Assembly: GCA_017474765.1 (NCBI GenBank)
Contig: JAFVGW010000040.1
Coordinates: 1 to 64,000, forward strand
DNA length: 64,000 nucleotides
Direction: 5' to 3'
DNA from: Salinivirgaceae bacterium
Lineage (GTDB): Bacteria > Bacteroidota > Bacteroidia > Bacteroidales > SZUA-534
Shown: positions 45,009-53,390 of the stretch, one piece after another
Position numbering within the stretch: position 1 is the stretch's first letter
How the letters are laid out: each line of letters begins with the position of its first letter
Notes under the pieces: generated by a model
Databases searched by the model: none
The model's input: the letters and a program-made list of their open reading frames with translations, nothing else
Told to the model about the DNA's origin: nothing
Program-made: the position numbers and the translations under genes

Positions 45009-47036
45009 ATGTTGCAAGAAGCAAAAGACTTACAGAACCGTGCGGTACAGCAAATGGTTGCAATGCTCGCGCGTGGCAAAAAGGAGTACACCGTGAAAGC
45101 CCCAACAGGCAGCGGTAAAACCTATATGATGGCCGATTTTATGAATCGTATTCTTGCCACTCAAAACAATGTTGTTTTCTTGGTTTCGTCACTTTCAAAG
45201 AGTGAGTTGGCAGAGCAGAATTACAATTCATTTTGCAATCTGCGTGATAATAATACGTTTCCGAACCTCAATCCGTATTTGATAAATTCGGAAACAAGTG
45301 GCGAAGGTTCTATCTTCATTCCAACCGACCACAATGTATATGTTTTGCCGCGCGATTTGTACAAAGACAAAAGCAAATTAAAGGAAGAAGGTGCATTTCT
45401 CAACTTTTTGTCGGAAATCAGAGGCGATTTGCAAAAAGGCACAGCGGGCAAATTTATTTATGTGATAAAAGATGAGTGCCACATAGCCACAAGCAATCTC
45501 GACGAGTTGAGTGCTTATTTTTCTGTGGTTATTAATTTCTCGGCAACGCCCAAGCTATCGCGCAAGCAGCTGCCAGATGTTGAGATTTTAAACTCCGATG
45601 CCGAAGATGCAAAACTGATAAAACAAGTTGAATTTCAACCAGAAAACGATTCTCTTGACACTGCTCTTGATAAATTCGAGGAAATCAAAAAAGATTATGT
45701 CAACAAACTACAGGTGAATCCGTGTTTTATAGTTCAGATTTCAAATAAGGAAAAAGCCGAAGAGGAGTTGAATAACAACATTTTCCCTGCGCTCAAAAAT
45801 ATTAAACACCAAGACTTGAAATGGGTTTACATTACAGGCGACCAATCGGGTAAAGGCTGCAAAACCAACGATTCGGGTTTGAACAAATTACCAGTGTCGA
45901 AGTGGAAAGAGTATATGAAAGGCAAAGAATCGAGCATTTCGGTAATCATTTTCAAAATGGTTATTTCCGAAGGATGGGACATACCTCGCGCTTGTATGCT
46001 CTATCAGGTGCGCGATACGCAAAGCAAGCAACTCGATGAGCAGGTTATGGGGCGGGTTCGCCGCAATCCGCGCTTGTTGGATTTTGAGCGATTGCCAAAA
46101 GATGCGCAAGATTTGGCTTCAACAGCGTGGATATGGGGAATTAAGCCCAAAGACGCGGGACTGCCCAAAATGGTTAATCTGTTTGGTAACTATGGCATTG
46201 AAACCGAGGTGCGCGTAACTCCAACAAAACTGAAAGTCGAGACAATTAACAACGATATTGATGTGGAAGCCATACTTGAAGGCAAAAAGGAAAAACTAAC
46301 TGGCGGAGGCATTTTCGAGATGTATCGCACTCTTTCACAATGCGAAAACGAAATCCAAGACATTTGTTACAATTACGCCGACACTTACGAAAAGTGGCGT
46401 TTGTGTGTCGAAAATATTGGCGAGATTAAGAAGAAATACCACTCTTACATAACTGATTATGAAAATAGTATGGAAGTTTGCGAACCAGTAAGTTTTCCAT
46501 ATAACAGTTGTTATAATGAAACGGAAAAAACGCTTACTCTCGACGATTGGGTTTGGTATCGAAAAGAGGCCGATGAAATCTCCGACGAGTTTTCATTCGA
46601 CAGTGAGGCAGAAAAGAAGTGGGCAGAGGTGTTGAAAGATATTCGACAAAGTAGTATTGGACAAACCAATCTTTTGCAAGACAACAAATTCCTATGGGGC
46701 AAGAATTTCCCGTTGAATTCCGAAATAAAATATGAGTATTTCTCCGATGGCATTCATTCCTCATATCCCGATTTTGTTATGAAAGACAAAAAAGGCAGAA
46801 TACATATCTTCGAGGTGAAAAGTGTAAATAAGTCAACAACACAGAATGTCGACGTGGATGAATATGAAACGAAGGTTCGTAATTTGAAAGAATGTTATAA
46901 AGCTTGTTCTCAAAAGACGGGGCATATTTTCTATTTGCCAATTTTAGAAGGAAACATTTGGAAAATATCCAAGTTTGAAAATGGAGAGGAAACAACTATT
47001 GATAAAAGGACATTCGTAGAGAGTTTAAATGTTTAG
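45009..47036 (+). CDS. res: Type III restriction endonuclease subunit (Res), compact
   Basis: The 675-residue protein has a SF2 helicase core: Walker A APTGSGKTY near 35-43, DEXH-box DECHIA near 155, SAT-like NFSATPK, and motif VI-like QLDEQVMGRVRRNPR. A C-terminal PD-(D/E)XK nuclease has YPDFV (D588) and FEVK (E602, K604). Classical type III Res proteins exceed 900 residues, so this is a short form, but all core motifs are present and there is no frameshift. It pairs with mod directly upstream. Confidence 0.9.
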   Translation: MLQEAKDLQNRAVQQMVAMLARGKKEYTVKAPTGSGKTYMMADFMNRILATQNNVVFLVSSLSKSELAEQNYNSFCNLRDNNTFPNLNPYLINSETSGEGSIFIPTDHNVYVLPRDLYKDKSKLKEEGAFLNFLSEIRGDLQKGTAGKFIYVIKDECHIATSNLDELSAYFSVVINFSATPKLSRKQLPDVEILNSDAEDAKLIKQVEFQPENDSLDTALDKFEEIKKDYVNKLQVNPCFIVQISNKEKAEEELNNNIFPALKNIKHQDLKWVYITGDQSGKGCKTNDSGLNKLPVSKWKEYMKGKESSISVIIFKMVISEGWDIPRACMLYQVRDTQSKQLDEQVMGRVRRNPRLLDFERLPKDAQDLASTAWIWGIKPKDAGLPKMVNLFGNYGIETEVRVTPTKLKVETINNDIDVEAILEGKKEKLTGGGIFEMYRTLSQCENEIQDICYNYADTYEKWRLCVENIGEIKKKYHSYITDYENSMEVCEPVSFPYNSCYNETEKTLTLDDWVWYRKEADEISDEFSFDSEAEKKWAEVLKDIRQSSIGQTNLLQDNKFLWGKNFPLNSEIKYEYFSDGIHSSYPDFVMKDKKGRIHIFEVKSVNKSTTQNVDVDEYETKVRNLKECYKACSQKTGHIFYLPILEGNIWKISKFENGEETTIDKRTFVESLNV

Positions 47037-47244
47037 TAAAACACAAAATTTATAGTTTAAATCCGTTCAATCCGTTAAATCTGCGTTCAAAACGAAACGC
47101 TGTGTTAATCTGTGTTATCTCGTGTCATCTGTGCGAAAACAAGTGATGCAAAGTGCGCCAACCGCCTTGCACAAGAGAAACAATTAACCGCCGCGATGCT
47201 CACCACCATTGAATTGGCCGATTTGGCGGTTTAGTTCATTTAGT
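47037..47244. other. Non-coding gap with word repeats and a possible gene remnant
   Basis: After res come degenerate words (aatccgttcaatccgttaaatctgcg, gtgttaatctgtgtta). Bases 47159-47233 then read as a short open frame ending ANRLAQEKQLTAAM and LTTIELADLAV before a stop. It looks like the tail of a destroyed gene left next to the direct repeat, but it is too short to identify. Confidence 0.3.
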
Positions 47245-47359
47245 TGCGATAATCTGCTGCTAAGTGCCTAAAAAAATGAGTTAGCAGCACGCTATCGAGC
47301 AAAAATAGCCGATAACGTGCTGTTAAGTGGTAAAAAATATGAGTTAACAGCAGATTATC
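47245..47359. repeat. 115-bp direct repeat, left copy, with two 49-bp palindromes (array B)
   Basis: It holds two palindromic units: 47248-47296 (arms GATAATCTGCTGCTAA and TTAGCAGCACGCTATC) and 47311-47359 (arms GATAACGTGCTGTTAA and TTAACAGCAGATTATC). Each has a 17-bp A-rich centre, and a 14-bp spacer lies between them. Unit starts are 63 bp apart, about six helical turns. The outer arms of the two units also pair (15 of 16). The second copy at 48889-49003 differs at two bases. Confidence 0.92.
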
Positions 47360-47471
47360 CGAAAATAATGTTTTACTTTGTTGATGAAAACAATCCGTTT
47401 GAAATTGGCGGTGCCAAAAGTTATTGGTGACGCCAAAAAGCAAAATGCAAACGGCTTAAAAACAGACTGTT

Positions 47472-48896
47472 ATGATTGTCGGCAGAGAAAACGAGCGGAA
47501 AGAATTACTCGAACTTTTGGAAAAAGACGAGTCGCAATTCTGCGCCGTGTATGGGCGGCGGCGTGTCGGGAAGACCTATCTGATACGCGAAACATTTGAA
47601 AATCAGTTTGCTTTCTACCACACTGGCATTGCCAATGTCGGGAGGAAAGAGCAACTGGCCGAATTCCGCGAATCGCTGCGCCGAGCGGGACTGAAGCGCT
47701 GTAAGATGCCCAAAACGTGGTTCGATGCGTTCCACTATTTGAGCGATTTGCTGAAAAAATCACCAGCAGAAAAAAAGGTTGTTTTCATTGATGAACTGCC
47801 GTGGATGGACACGCCCAAATCGCAGTTTGTCAGTGCTTTGGAGCATTTCTGGAACGGCTGGGCGAATATGCGCAACGACATTGTTCTGATTGTCTGCGGA
47901 AGCGCCACATCGTGGATTGTGAAGAAGATAATGCGCAACCACGGAGGGCTTTACGGGCGGCTTACGCGCCAAATCCATCTTCCGCCGTTCAATCTGTATG
48001 AGTGCGAGCAATACGCTAATCTTCAAGGACTTGAACTCACGCGGAAAGAATTGGCCGAAGCCTATATGATTTTTGGTGGCATACCGTACTATTGGAGCCT
48101 TCTGCGCCGCGGCGAGAGTCTGGCACAGAACATCGACAGGCTCTGCTTTGCCGACAGCGGCCGTCTTTCCGACGAATTCGATGCTCTCTACGCATCGCTT
48201 TTTAAAAATCCCGCGCCTTACATCAATATCGTTACTACACTGTCAACCAAAAAGATAGGAATGACGCGCAAAGAGTTGCTGAAAGGTGCTGGCCTTACGG
48301 ACAACCCTGTGTTCAACCGCGTGCTTGAGGAGTTGCAGTTGTGCGGTTTCATCAGAAAATATCAGTCGATGCAGAAACGCGAGCGCGATGCCCTGTTCCA
48401 ACTGATGGACAATTTCACGCTGTTCTATTTCCAATATTTCCGCAACAATTCGCGCCACGATGCGCATTTTTGGACCAACAGTCTGAGCACTGGGCTGCAC
48501 AACGCGTGGGCTGGGCTTGCGTTTGAGCGCGTGTGCCTGTGGCATCTGCCGCAGATAAAGCAGGCGCTTGGCGTGTCGGGTGTGGTGAGTTACGTGCAGT
48601 CGTGGCGTACCGAAGCCAATAGCGAGCACGGCGGCGCTCAGGTTGATTTGCTGATTGACCGCAACGATGGCATCATCAATCTTTGCGAGATGAAATTCGC
48701 GGGCGATGAGTTTGTCATCGACAAGGCTGAAGATGATTATCTCCGCCGTCGAAAGTCTGTCTTTCAGATGGTTACAAAGACACGGAAGGCCGTCCACACA
48801 ACAATGATAACCACCTACGGTCTGGCGCACAACGCTTATCGAAACAATATCCAATCGGAAATTGTATTGAACGATTTGTTCGCTAATGTGCGATAA
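47472..48896 (+). CDS. AAA ATPase with C-terminal DUF234 / PD-(D/E)XK nuclease-like domain, second copy
   Basis: The 474-residue paralogue of the 3254-4672 protein has Walker A GRRRVGKT at 28-35, Walker B VVFIDE at 103-108, VCGSATSWIV, a winged-helix middle and the nuclease-like D392 (QVDLLID), E406-M-K408. It is bracketed by 115-bp direct repeats, and its stop codon lies inside the right-hand repeat. Gene plus one repeat makes a 1644-bp unit. It follows the type III R-M genes, a usual accessory setting. GC content is like that of core genes, so recent foreign origin is not obvious. Function unknown. Confidence 0.85.
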   Translation: MIVGRENERKELLELLEKDESQFCAVYGRRRVGKTYLIRETFENQFAFYHTGIANVGRKEQLAEFRESLRRAGLKRCKMPKTWFDAFHYLSDLLKKSPAEKKVVFIDELPWMDTPKSQFVSALEHFWNGWANMRNDIVLIVCGSATSWIVKKIMRNHGGLYGRLTRQIHLPPFNLYECEQYANLQGLELTRKELAEAYMIFGGIPYYWSLLRRGESLAQNIDRLCFADSGRLSDEFDALYASLFKNPAPYINIVTTLSTKKIGMTRKELLKGAGLTDNPVFNRVLEELQLCGFIRKYQSMQKRERDALFQLMDNFTLFYFQYFRNNSRHDAHFWTNSLSTGLHNAWAGLAFERVCLWHLPQIKQALGVSGVVSYVQSWRTEANSEHGGAQVDLLIDRNDGIINLCEMKFAGDEFVIDKAEDDYLRRRKSVFQMVTKTRKAVHTTMITTYGLAHNAYRNNIQSEIVLNDLFANVR

Positions 48897-49003
48897 TCTG
48901 CTGCTAAGTGCCTAAAAAAATGAGTTAGCAGCACACTATCGAACAAAAATAGCCGATAACGTGCTGTTAAGTGGTAAAAAATATGAGTTAACAGCAGATT
49001 ATC
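48889..49003. repeat. 115-bp direct repeat, right copy (array B)
   Basis: Palindromic units lie at 48892-48940 and 48955-49003, the same design and spacing as the left copy, with 113 of 115 bases identical. The ATPase stop codon TAA (48894-48896) is formed by the first bases of the left arm, so the repeat is fused to the gene end. Confidence 0.92.
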
Positions 49004-49100
49004 GTATTTGTTTTACAAGAAAGCGGGGGTATCATTACCGCTGAGGCGAAAACAGCGCCAAGTTTGCAGTTACAGTGCCATCCATTCGCAACTATCAACT

Positions 49101-49108
49101 TTTATTTG
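49101..49108 (+). promoter_or_regulatory. -7-like box of the glutamine cyclotransferase gene
   Basis: TTTATTTG differs from TAnnTTTG at one base and lies 25 bp before ATG 49134. Confidence 0.35.
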
Positions 49109-49133
49109 CACCTTGCGCAAAAATTCTGAAACA

Positions 49134-50195
49134 ATGAAACATCCAATACTGATGGCTGCAGCGATTGTGCTAGCGGGCTGCACTGGGCAACCAGCCAAGA
49201 AGCAACCATCAACAAAGACCGAGCACGTCAAACTGAAAATTGAACTGACCAGCGGGAGCAATCTCATCTCAGGGCAATCTATCGCACTGAAAATCAACAC
49301 GGACGCCCCCCCCCTACCCGATTCGGCACGTGCCATTGTCGATGGCCGCTCATTCTGGTTCGGCAAGGGTGCGGCTGACATCGAAATACCAACCACTGAC
49401 TTGTCCGTTGGGCAGAAAACCATTCGCGTGGAAGGCAGACTCGGCGGCGGCACAATAGCCGAAGGTCGGACTTCGGTCTGCATCAAATCCGACATCGAGC
49501 CAGAAAAACTTACCTACAAAGTGGTGAAGCAACTGACTCACAATCAGCACTATTATACTCAAGGACTCGAATTCGATGACGGCACTCTCTACGAAGGAAC
49601 TGGATTGGAGGGCATGTCGGCCATCTATCGGATTGATTTTGAGAAACAAAACATAATCACCAGCATCAGTCTGCCCAACAACTATTTCGGCGAGGGCATC
49701 ACCATTATGGGCGACAAACTCTACCAACTCACGTGGCGCAGTTGCATCGGATTCATTTACAACAAACACACTCTCAATAAATTGGGCGATTTCAGTTACT
49801 CAACCGAAGGCTGGGGACTCACCAACAACGGCAAAGACTTGATAATGAGCGACGGGACCGAAAACATTCACTTCATCGACACCACATCGCTTCAGGTGAA
49901 ACGCACCATTCAGGTGTACGACACCGAAGGCCCCGTGACCGAACTGAACGAACTTGAATACGTCGACGGCCTGATTTATGCCAACATCTACTGCACTGAT
50001 AATATTGTCGCCATCGACCCCGCGACTGGCAAGGTTTTGAAAATCATCGACATGCGTAATCTGCTCGATGTATCGAAACTCACTCAAAGAGTTGATGTGC
50101 TGAATGGAATCGCCTATCAGAAAACCACAGGCCGATGGTTTGTGACAGGCAAACTCTGGCCAACAATGTTCCAAGTGGAGTTTGTGAGGAAATAA
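49134..50195 (+). CDS. Glutaminyl-peptide cyclotransferase, lipoprotein
   Basis: This 353-residue lipoprotein (lipobox VLAGC, Cys 16) has an Ig-like N-terminal segment (about 30-110) and a plant/bacterial-type five-bladed beta-propeller glutaminyl cyclase domain. The propeller has the marks HNQHYYTQGLEFDDGTLYEGTG, LTWRSCIGFIYN, STEGWGLTNNGKDLIMSDGT, LNELEYVDGLIYANIYCTDNIVAIDP and VLNGIAYQ. It would convert N-terminal Gln of exported proteins to pyroglutamate. Many T9SS cargo proteins carry N-terminal pyroglutamate after signal removal, so a link to the nearby secretion system is plausible but inferred. An upstream in-frame start at 49008 lacks support. Confidence 0.87.
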   Translation: MKHPILMAAAIVLAGCTGQPAKKQPSTKTEHVKLKIELTSGSNLISGQSIALKINTDAPPLPDSARAIVDGRSFWFGKGAADIEIPTTDLSVGQKTIRVEGRLGGGTIAEGRTSVCIKSDIEPEKLTYKVVKQLTHNQHYYTQGLEFDDGTLYEGTGLEGMSAIYRIDFEKQNIITSISLPNNYFGEGITIMGDKLYQLTWRSCIGFIYNKHTLNKLGDFSYSTEGWGLTNNGKDLIMSDGTENIHFIDTTSLQVKRTIQVYDTEGPVTELNELEYVDGLIYANIYCTDNIVAIDPATGKVLKIIDMRNLLDVSKLTQRVDVLNGIAYQKTTGRWFVTGKLWPTMFQVEFVRK

Positions 50196-50227
50196 ATGGT
50201 GTTAGGTGTTGGATGCTGGGGCTAGTG

Positions 50228-50381
50228 GATTTAGAATTATGAATTACGAGTTACGAACGGAATCATTACACATTAAACTTTACACTCTACTCAACCTTCT
50301 AACATTTTAAACTTTTAAACGATTCACCAAAAACTCTTACGTCTGTTGTCTGAAGTCTGTTGTCTGAAGTCAAAAAAAAGT
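50228..50381. repeat. Word-like intergenic repeats before the patatin gene
   Basis: The gap contains gaattatgaattacgagttacgaa, then ttaaacttttaaac, then a near-perfect tandem of tctgttgtctgaag ending at 50371. There is no ORF. This is the same style of degenerate intergenic text as at 22620-22705. Confidence 0.5.
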
Positions 50382-51227
50382 ATGAAAAAAGGGTTAATTC
50401 TTGAAGGCGGCGCGATGCGCGGAATGTTCACGGCGGGCGTGCTTGATGTGCTGATGGAGAACGGCATTGAGTTCGACGGCGCCATCGGTGTTTCGGCGGG
50501 CGCCACGTTCGGCTGCAACATCAAATCGCGGCAGATTGGGCGCGCCATCCGCTACAACAAGCGTTTCTCGCACGACTGGCGCTACTGTTCGCTCCGCTCG
50601 CTGCTCTCCACTGGCGACCTCTACGGGGCAGATTTCTGCTACAACATTCTTCCGCACCAACTCGACATTTTCGACCTCGACACATACCGCCAAAACCCAA
50701 TGGAATTCTGGGTTGTGGCATCGGACTGTGTGACAGGCAAGCCCGTCTATAAGCGCCTCTACACTTGCGACGACCGCGACCTGGCATGGATGAGAGCCAG
50801 TGCCTCGATGCCGCTTGCAAGCCGCATAGTTGAGGTTGACGGCTACCACCTGCTCGACGGTGGCATCACCGACTCCATTCCGCTGGATTATTTCGAGAGC
50901 ATCGGCTACGACCGCAATGTGGTGGTGCTCACCCAACCCCGCACCTACCGCAAAGGCCCCAACCGCTTGATGTGGCTGATGCGTTTGATTTTGCGGCGTT
51001 ACCCGATGATTATCAAAGCATTACGCGACAGACATCTGGAATACAACAGCACCACAGCCGCCATTCACAGTCGCGCCGACAAGGGCGAAGTGCTCGTCAT
51101 CTGCCCAGAAACACCACTCAACATCAGCCGCACCTCAAAAAACCCCGACGAGATGCAGCGCGTCTACAACGAAGGGCGACGCATCGCGAAAGCGCAAATT
51201 GAGACCATCAGACGGTTTATTGAATAA
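50382..51227 (+). CDS. Patatin-like phospholipase
   Basis: The 281-residue protein has the patatin oxyanion motif LEGGAMRGMFTAGVLD at residues 7-22, the nucleophile elbow GVSAGA (Ser in G-x-S-x-G, about 39-44) and the Asp of the dyad in LLDGGITDSIP. This resembles the YjjU/RssA bacterial patatins of the cytosol; the lipid substrate is unknown. The start was chosen at ATG 50382 because upstream in-frame codons fall in the repeat text. Confidence 0.9.
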   Translation: MKKGLILEGGAMRGMFTAGVLDVLMENGIEFDGAIGVSAGATFGCNIKSRQIGRAIRYNKRFSHDWRYCSLRSLLSTGDLYGADFCYNILPHQLDIFDLDTYRQNPMEFWVVASDCVTGKPVYKRLYTCDDRDLAWMRASASMPLASRIVEVDGYHLLDGGITDSIPLDYFESIGYDRNVVVLTQPRTYRKGPNRLMWLMRLILRRYPMIIKALRDRHLEYNSTTAAIHSRADKGEVLVICPETPLNISRTSKNPDEMQRVYNEGRRIAKAQIETIRRFIE

Positions 51228-51411
51228 ATATCAGTAATTCAAATATTTATCATCAATAAAAAACATCTGATTGAATAGATTATCAACTAATCGAAAATAA
51301 ACTTTTTGGAATTCGCAACCTTTTTACTTTAATTTGCATCATATATTGTGGTTACAGCAAAGATTTTTGTTGAGGCCAAAATAGGTTTAAAAAATTAAAT
51401 TTTAACTAACT

Positions 51412-51981
51412 ATGAAGATTATCAATTATTTACGCAATTTAACATTGGCAACTGCCGCTGTTTGCTGCATTGCATCGTGCCAAAGTGAGGAAGAAGTTGA
51501 GGAATATATTCTTGACGGTGTATGCTGGGGAGGTAAAAACCCTGTAACCGAAAATCATGGCCAGCAGAACTACACAAGCAATTACTACTTCTTATGGGAA
51601 AACGGCTATGGTTTAGGATTTGAAGAATCATACTACAAAGGAGTGTACGACACAACGTATGAATTCTCTTGGTACTGGTACGACAATTCTTATCGCCTGA
51701 TGGTTTTGAACTATGGTGGCCGCTGGGGCGATGATATGGCTTACATTGATATTTTCAATGCCAAAAAGGGCCGCATCAAAGGCTGGTTCTACGAGTCGTA
51801 CAATGACTATATCGACTACGAGAAAAACAATGGAAACAGCAGTCCTCGCAGAGGTACAAGCATTGAATGGAGACGTGTTGACGACTATAACAGAGCCTAT
51901 GTTGACAAACTTTTGAATGAGTGGCGCAACAAAAAGGCTGAATCTTATATACCACTTGTATCAGGTTCTGGTAAACATTAA
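51412..51981 (+). CDS. Aromatic-rich hypothetical lipoprotein
   Basis: The 189-residue protein has a lipoprotein signal (about 1-23, ending CCIASC). The mature part is unusually rich in Tyr, Trp and Phe (e.g. YYFLWENGYGLGFEESYY, EFSWYWYDNSYRLM) and acidic residues, suggesting a small beta-sandwich or lipocalin-like fold. I do not recognise the family. The 184-bp upstream gap is AT-rich, and a strong terminator follows, so it is a single-gene unit. Confidence 0.75.
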   Translation: MKIINYLRNLTLATAAVCCIASCQSEEEVEEYILDGVCWGGKNPVTENHGQQNYTSNYYFLWENGYGLGFEESYYKGVYDTTYEFSWYWYDNSYRLMVLNYGGRWGDDMAYIDIFNAKKGRIKGWFYESYNDYIDYEKNNGNSSPRRGTSIEWRRVDDYNRAYVDKLLNEWRNKKAESYIPLVSGSGKH

Positions 51982-52000
51982 TTGAGACTTTAACTAACAC

Positions 52001-52035
52001 AAAGCCCGAAAGTTGAATCACCTTTCGGGCTTTTT
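52001..52035 (+). terminator. Rho-independent terminator after the aromatic-rich lipoprotein gene
   Basis: AAAGCCCGAAAG pairs with CTTTCGGGCTTT, followed by T residues, 20 bp past the stop. Confidence 0.93.
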
Positions 52036-52080
52036 ATTTATGGATAACCCACTCAATTTCTATCCTCTACCCTTCAACTT

Positions 52081-53292
52081 TCACTTCACCTTCAGCAGAC
52101 AACTGTCGCCGTAACTCAGGAAGCGGAAATCGTGAGCGAGCGCGTAGTCGTAAACGCGGTGCCAGTTGTCGCCGATGAGCGCCGAAACAAGCAGAAGCAG
52201 AGTGCTTTGCGGTTGGTGGAAGTTGGTAATCAGATTATCGACAACCTTGTATTGGTAGCCTGGCGCAATCATTATGCAAGTGCCGGCTGTAAGTTCTTGG
52301 TGTCCAGACTGATGAAGCAAATCGAGAAGTGCTACAAAGGCATCTGGAACCGTCACTGTGTCGGGCAGCGAGTAGGCTTCCCATTGGCCCAAATCGAGCG
52401 GATTTTCGAGTCCGAGTTTGGCTTTCACGCCCATCCAGTACATACTCTCGAGCGTGCGCACGGTTGTAGTGCCCACGGCAACCACCTTTTTCTTATTGTT
52501 GCACAGCGGTTTAAGAATCTCGTCCGACAACACAAAATGCTCAATGTGCATTGGGTGCTCACCGATGGTTTCGGTCTGCACGGGCTTGAACGTTCCCGCG
52601 CCGACGTGCAGCGTAACATTCAGATGCTCAATACCTTTGGCTTGCAGCGAATCGAAAACGGCCTGCGTGAAGTGCAGTCCTGCCGTTGGTGCCGCCACCG
52701 AGCCTTTTTCAGCCGAATAGATTGTCTGATAGCGCACATCGTCAATGGCTTCCGATTTGCGGTTCAGGTACGGCGGAATGGGAATCTGCCCTGCCCAATC
52801 GACAATCTCGCCGAAAGCAACGCTGGGGTTATCCCACTCAAAACGAATTAGTTGTGCATCGCGGTCGGTGCCGACGCGGGTGATGCTCAAAGTGGTTGAT
52901 TTCTGGCCGTTGCCAATCTGCTTTGTCAACGGTCCGCTTTTCCATTTTTTGCTGTTGCCCACGTAGCAAAGCCACACGCAACTGCCTGTTTGACTGAACA
53001 TTGTGCTATATTCGGCGGGCTCGTGCGGCTCAAGGCAGAAAACTTCGACCCGCGCACCTGAATCCTTGAAAAATTCCATCCGCGCACGGATAACCTTTGT
53101 GTTGTTGGTCACAATCACCGAGTCCGCATCGAGATGGGCCGCCAGATTGCAAAACACGTCTTCCGTGATGCTGCCTTTGTTGTAAACCAACAATTTAGAC
53201 TGGTCGCGTTCGGCCAAAGGGTATTTTGCAATGCGCTCGTCGGGAAGCGGATAATTGAAATCGGAAATCGATAAATCGGATGGAACAATCAT
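52081..53292 (-). CDS. queA: S-adenosylmethionine:tRNA ribosyltransferase-isomerase
   Basis: QueA moves the ribosyl part of SAM to 7-aminomethyl-7-deazaguanine in tRNA, the penultimate step of queuosine synthesis. The 403-residue protein has the FNYPLPDERIAKYPLAERDQSKLL start, SAEKGSVAAPTAGLHFT, LHVGAGTFKPV, VGTTTVRTLES and the C-terminal FHQPQSTLLLLVSALIG and YALAHDFRFLSYGD. It is about 50 residues longer than E. coli QueA, within the range seen in Bacteroidota. Confidence 0.95.
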   Translation of the reverse strand: MIVPSDLSISDFNYPLPDERIAKYPLAERDQSKLLVYNKGSITEDVFCNLAAHLDADSVIVTNNTKVIRARMEFFKDSGARVEVFCLEPHEPAEYSTMFSQTGSCVWLCYVGNSKKWKSGPLTKQIGNGQKSTTLSITRVGTDRDAQLIRFEWDNPSVAFGEIVDWAGQIPIPPYLNRKSEAIDDVRYQTIYSAEKGSVAAPTAGLHFTQAVFDSLQAKGIEHLNVTLHVGAGTFKPVQTETIGEHPMHIEHFVLSDEILKPLCNNKKKVVAVGTTTVRTLESMYWMGVKAKLGLENPLDLGQWEAYSLPDTVTVPDAFVALLDLLHQSGHQELTAGTCIMIAPGYQYKVVDNLITNFHQPQSTLLLLVSALIGDNWHRVYDYALAHDFRFLSYGDSCLLKVK

Positions 53293-53390
53293 TGTATCAG
53301 CAAGTTATAAAACGAATCGCACAGCGGATAATCGGTGACAATTCTCTGCAAAAATAACTAACTTCGCACACTTTTTAAAAATTGAATGCG

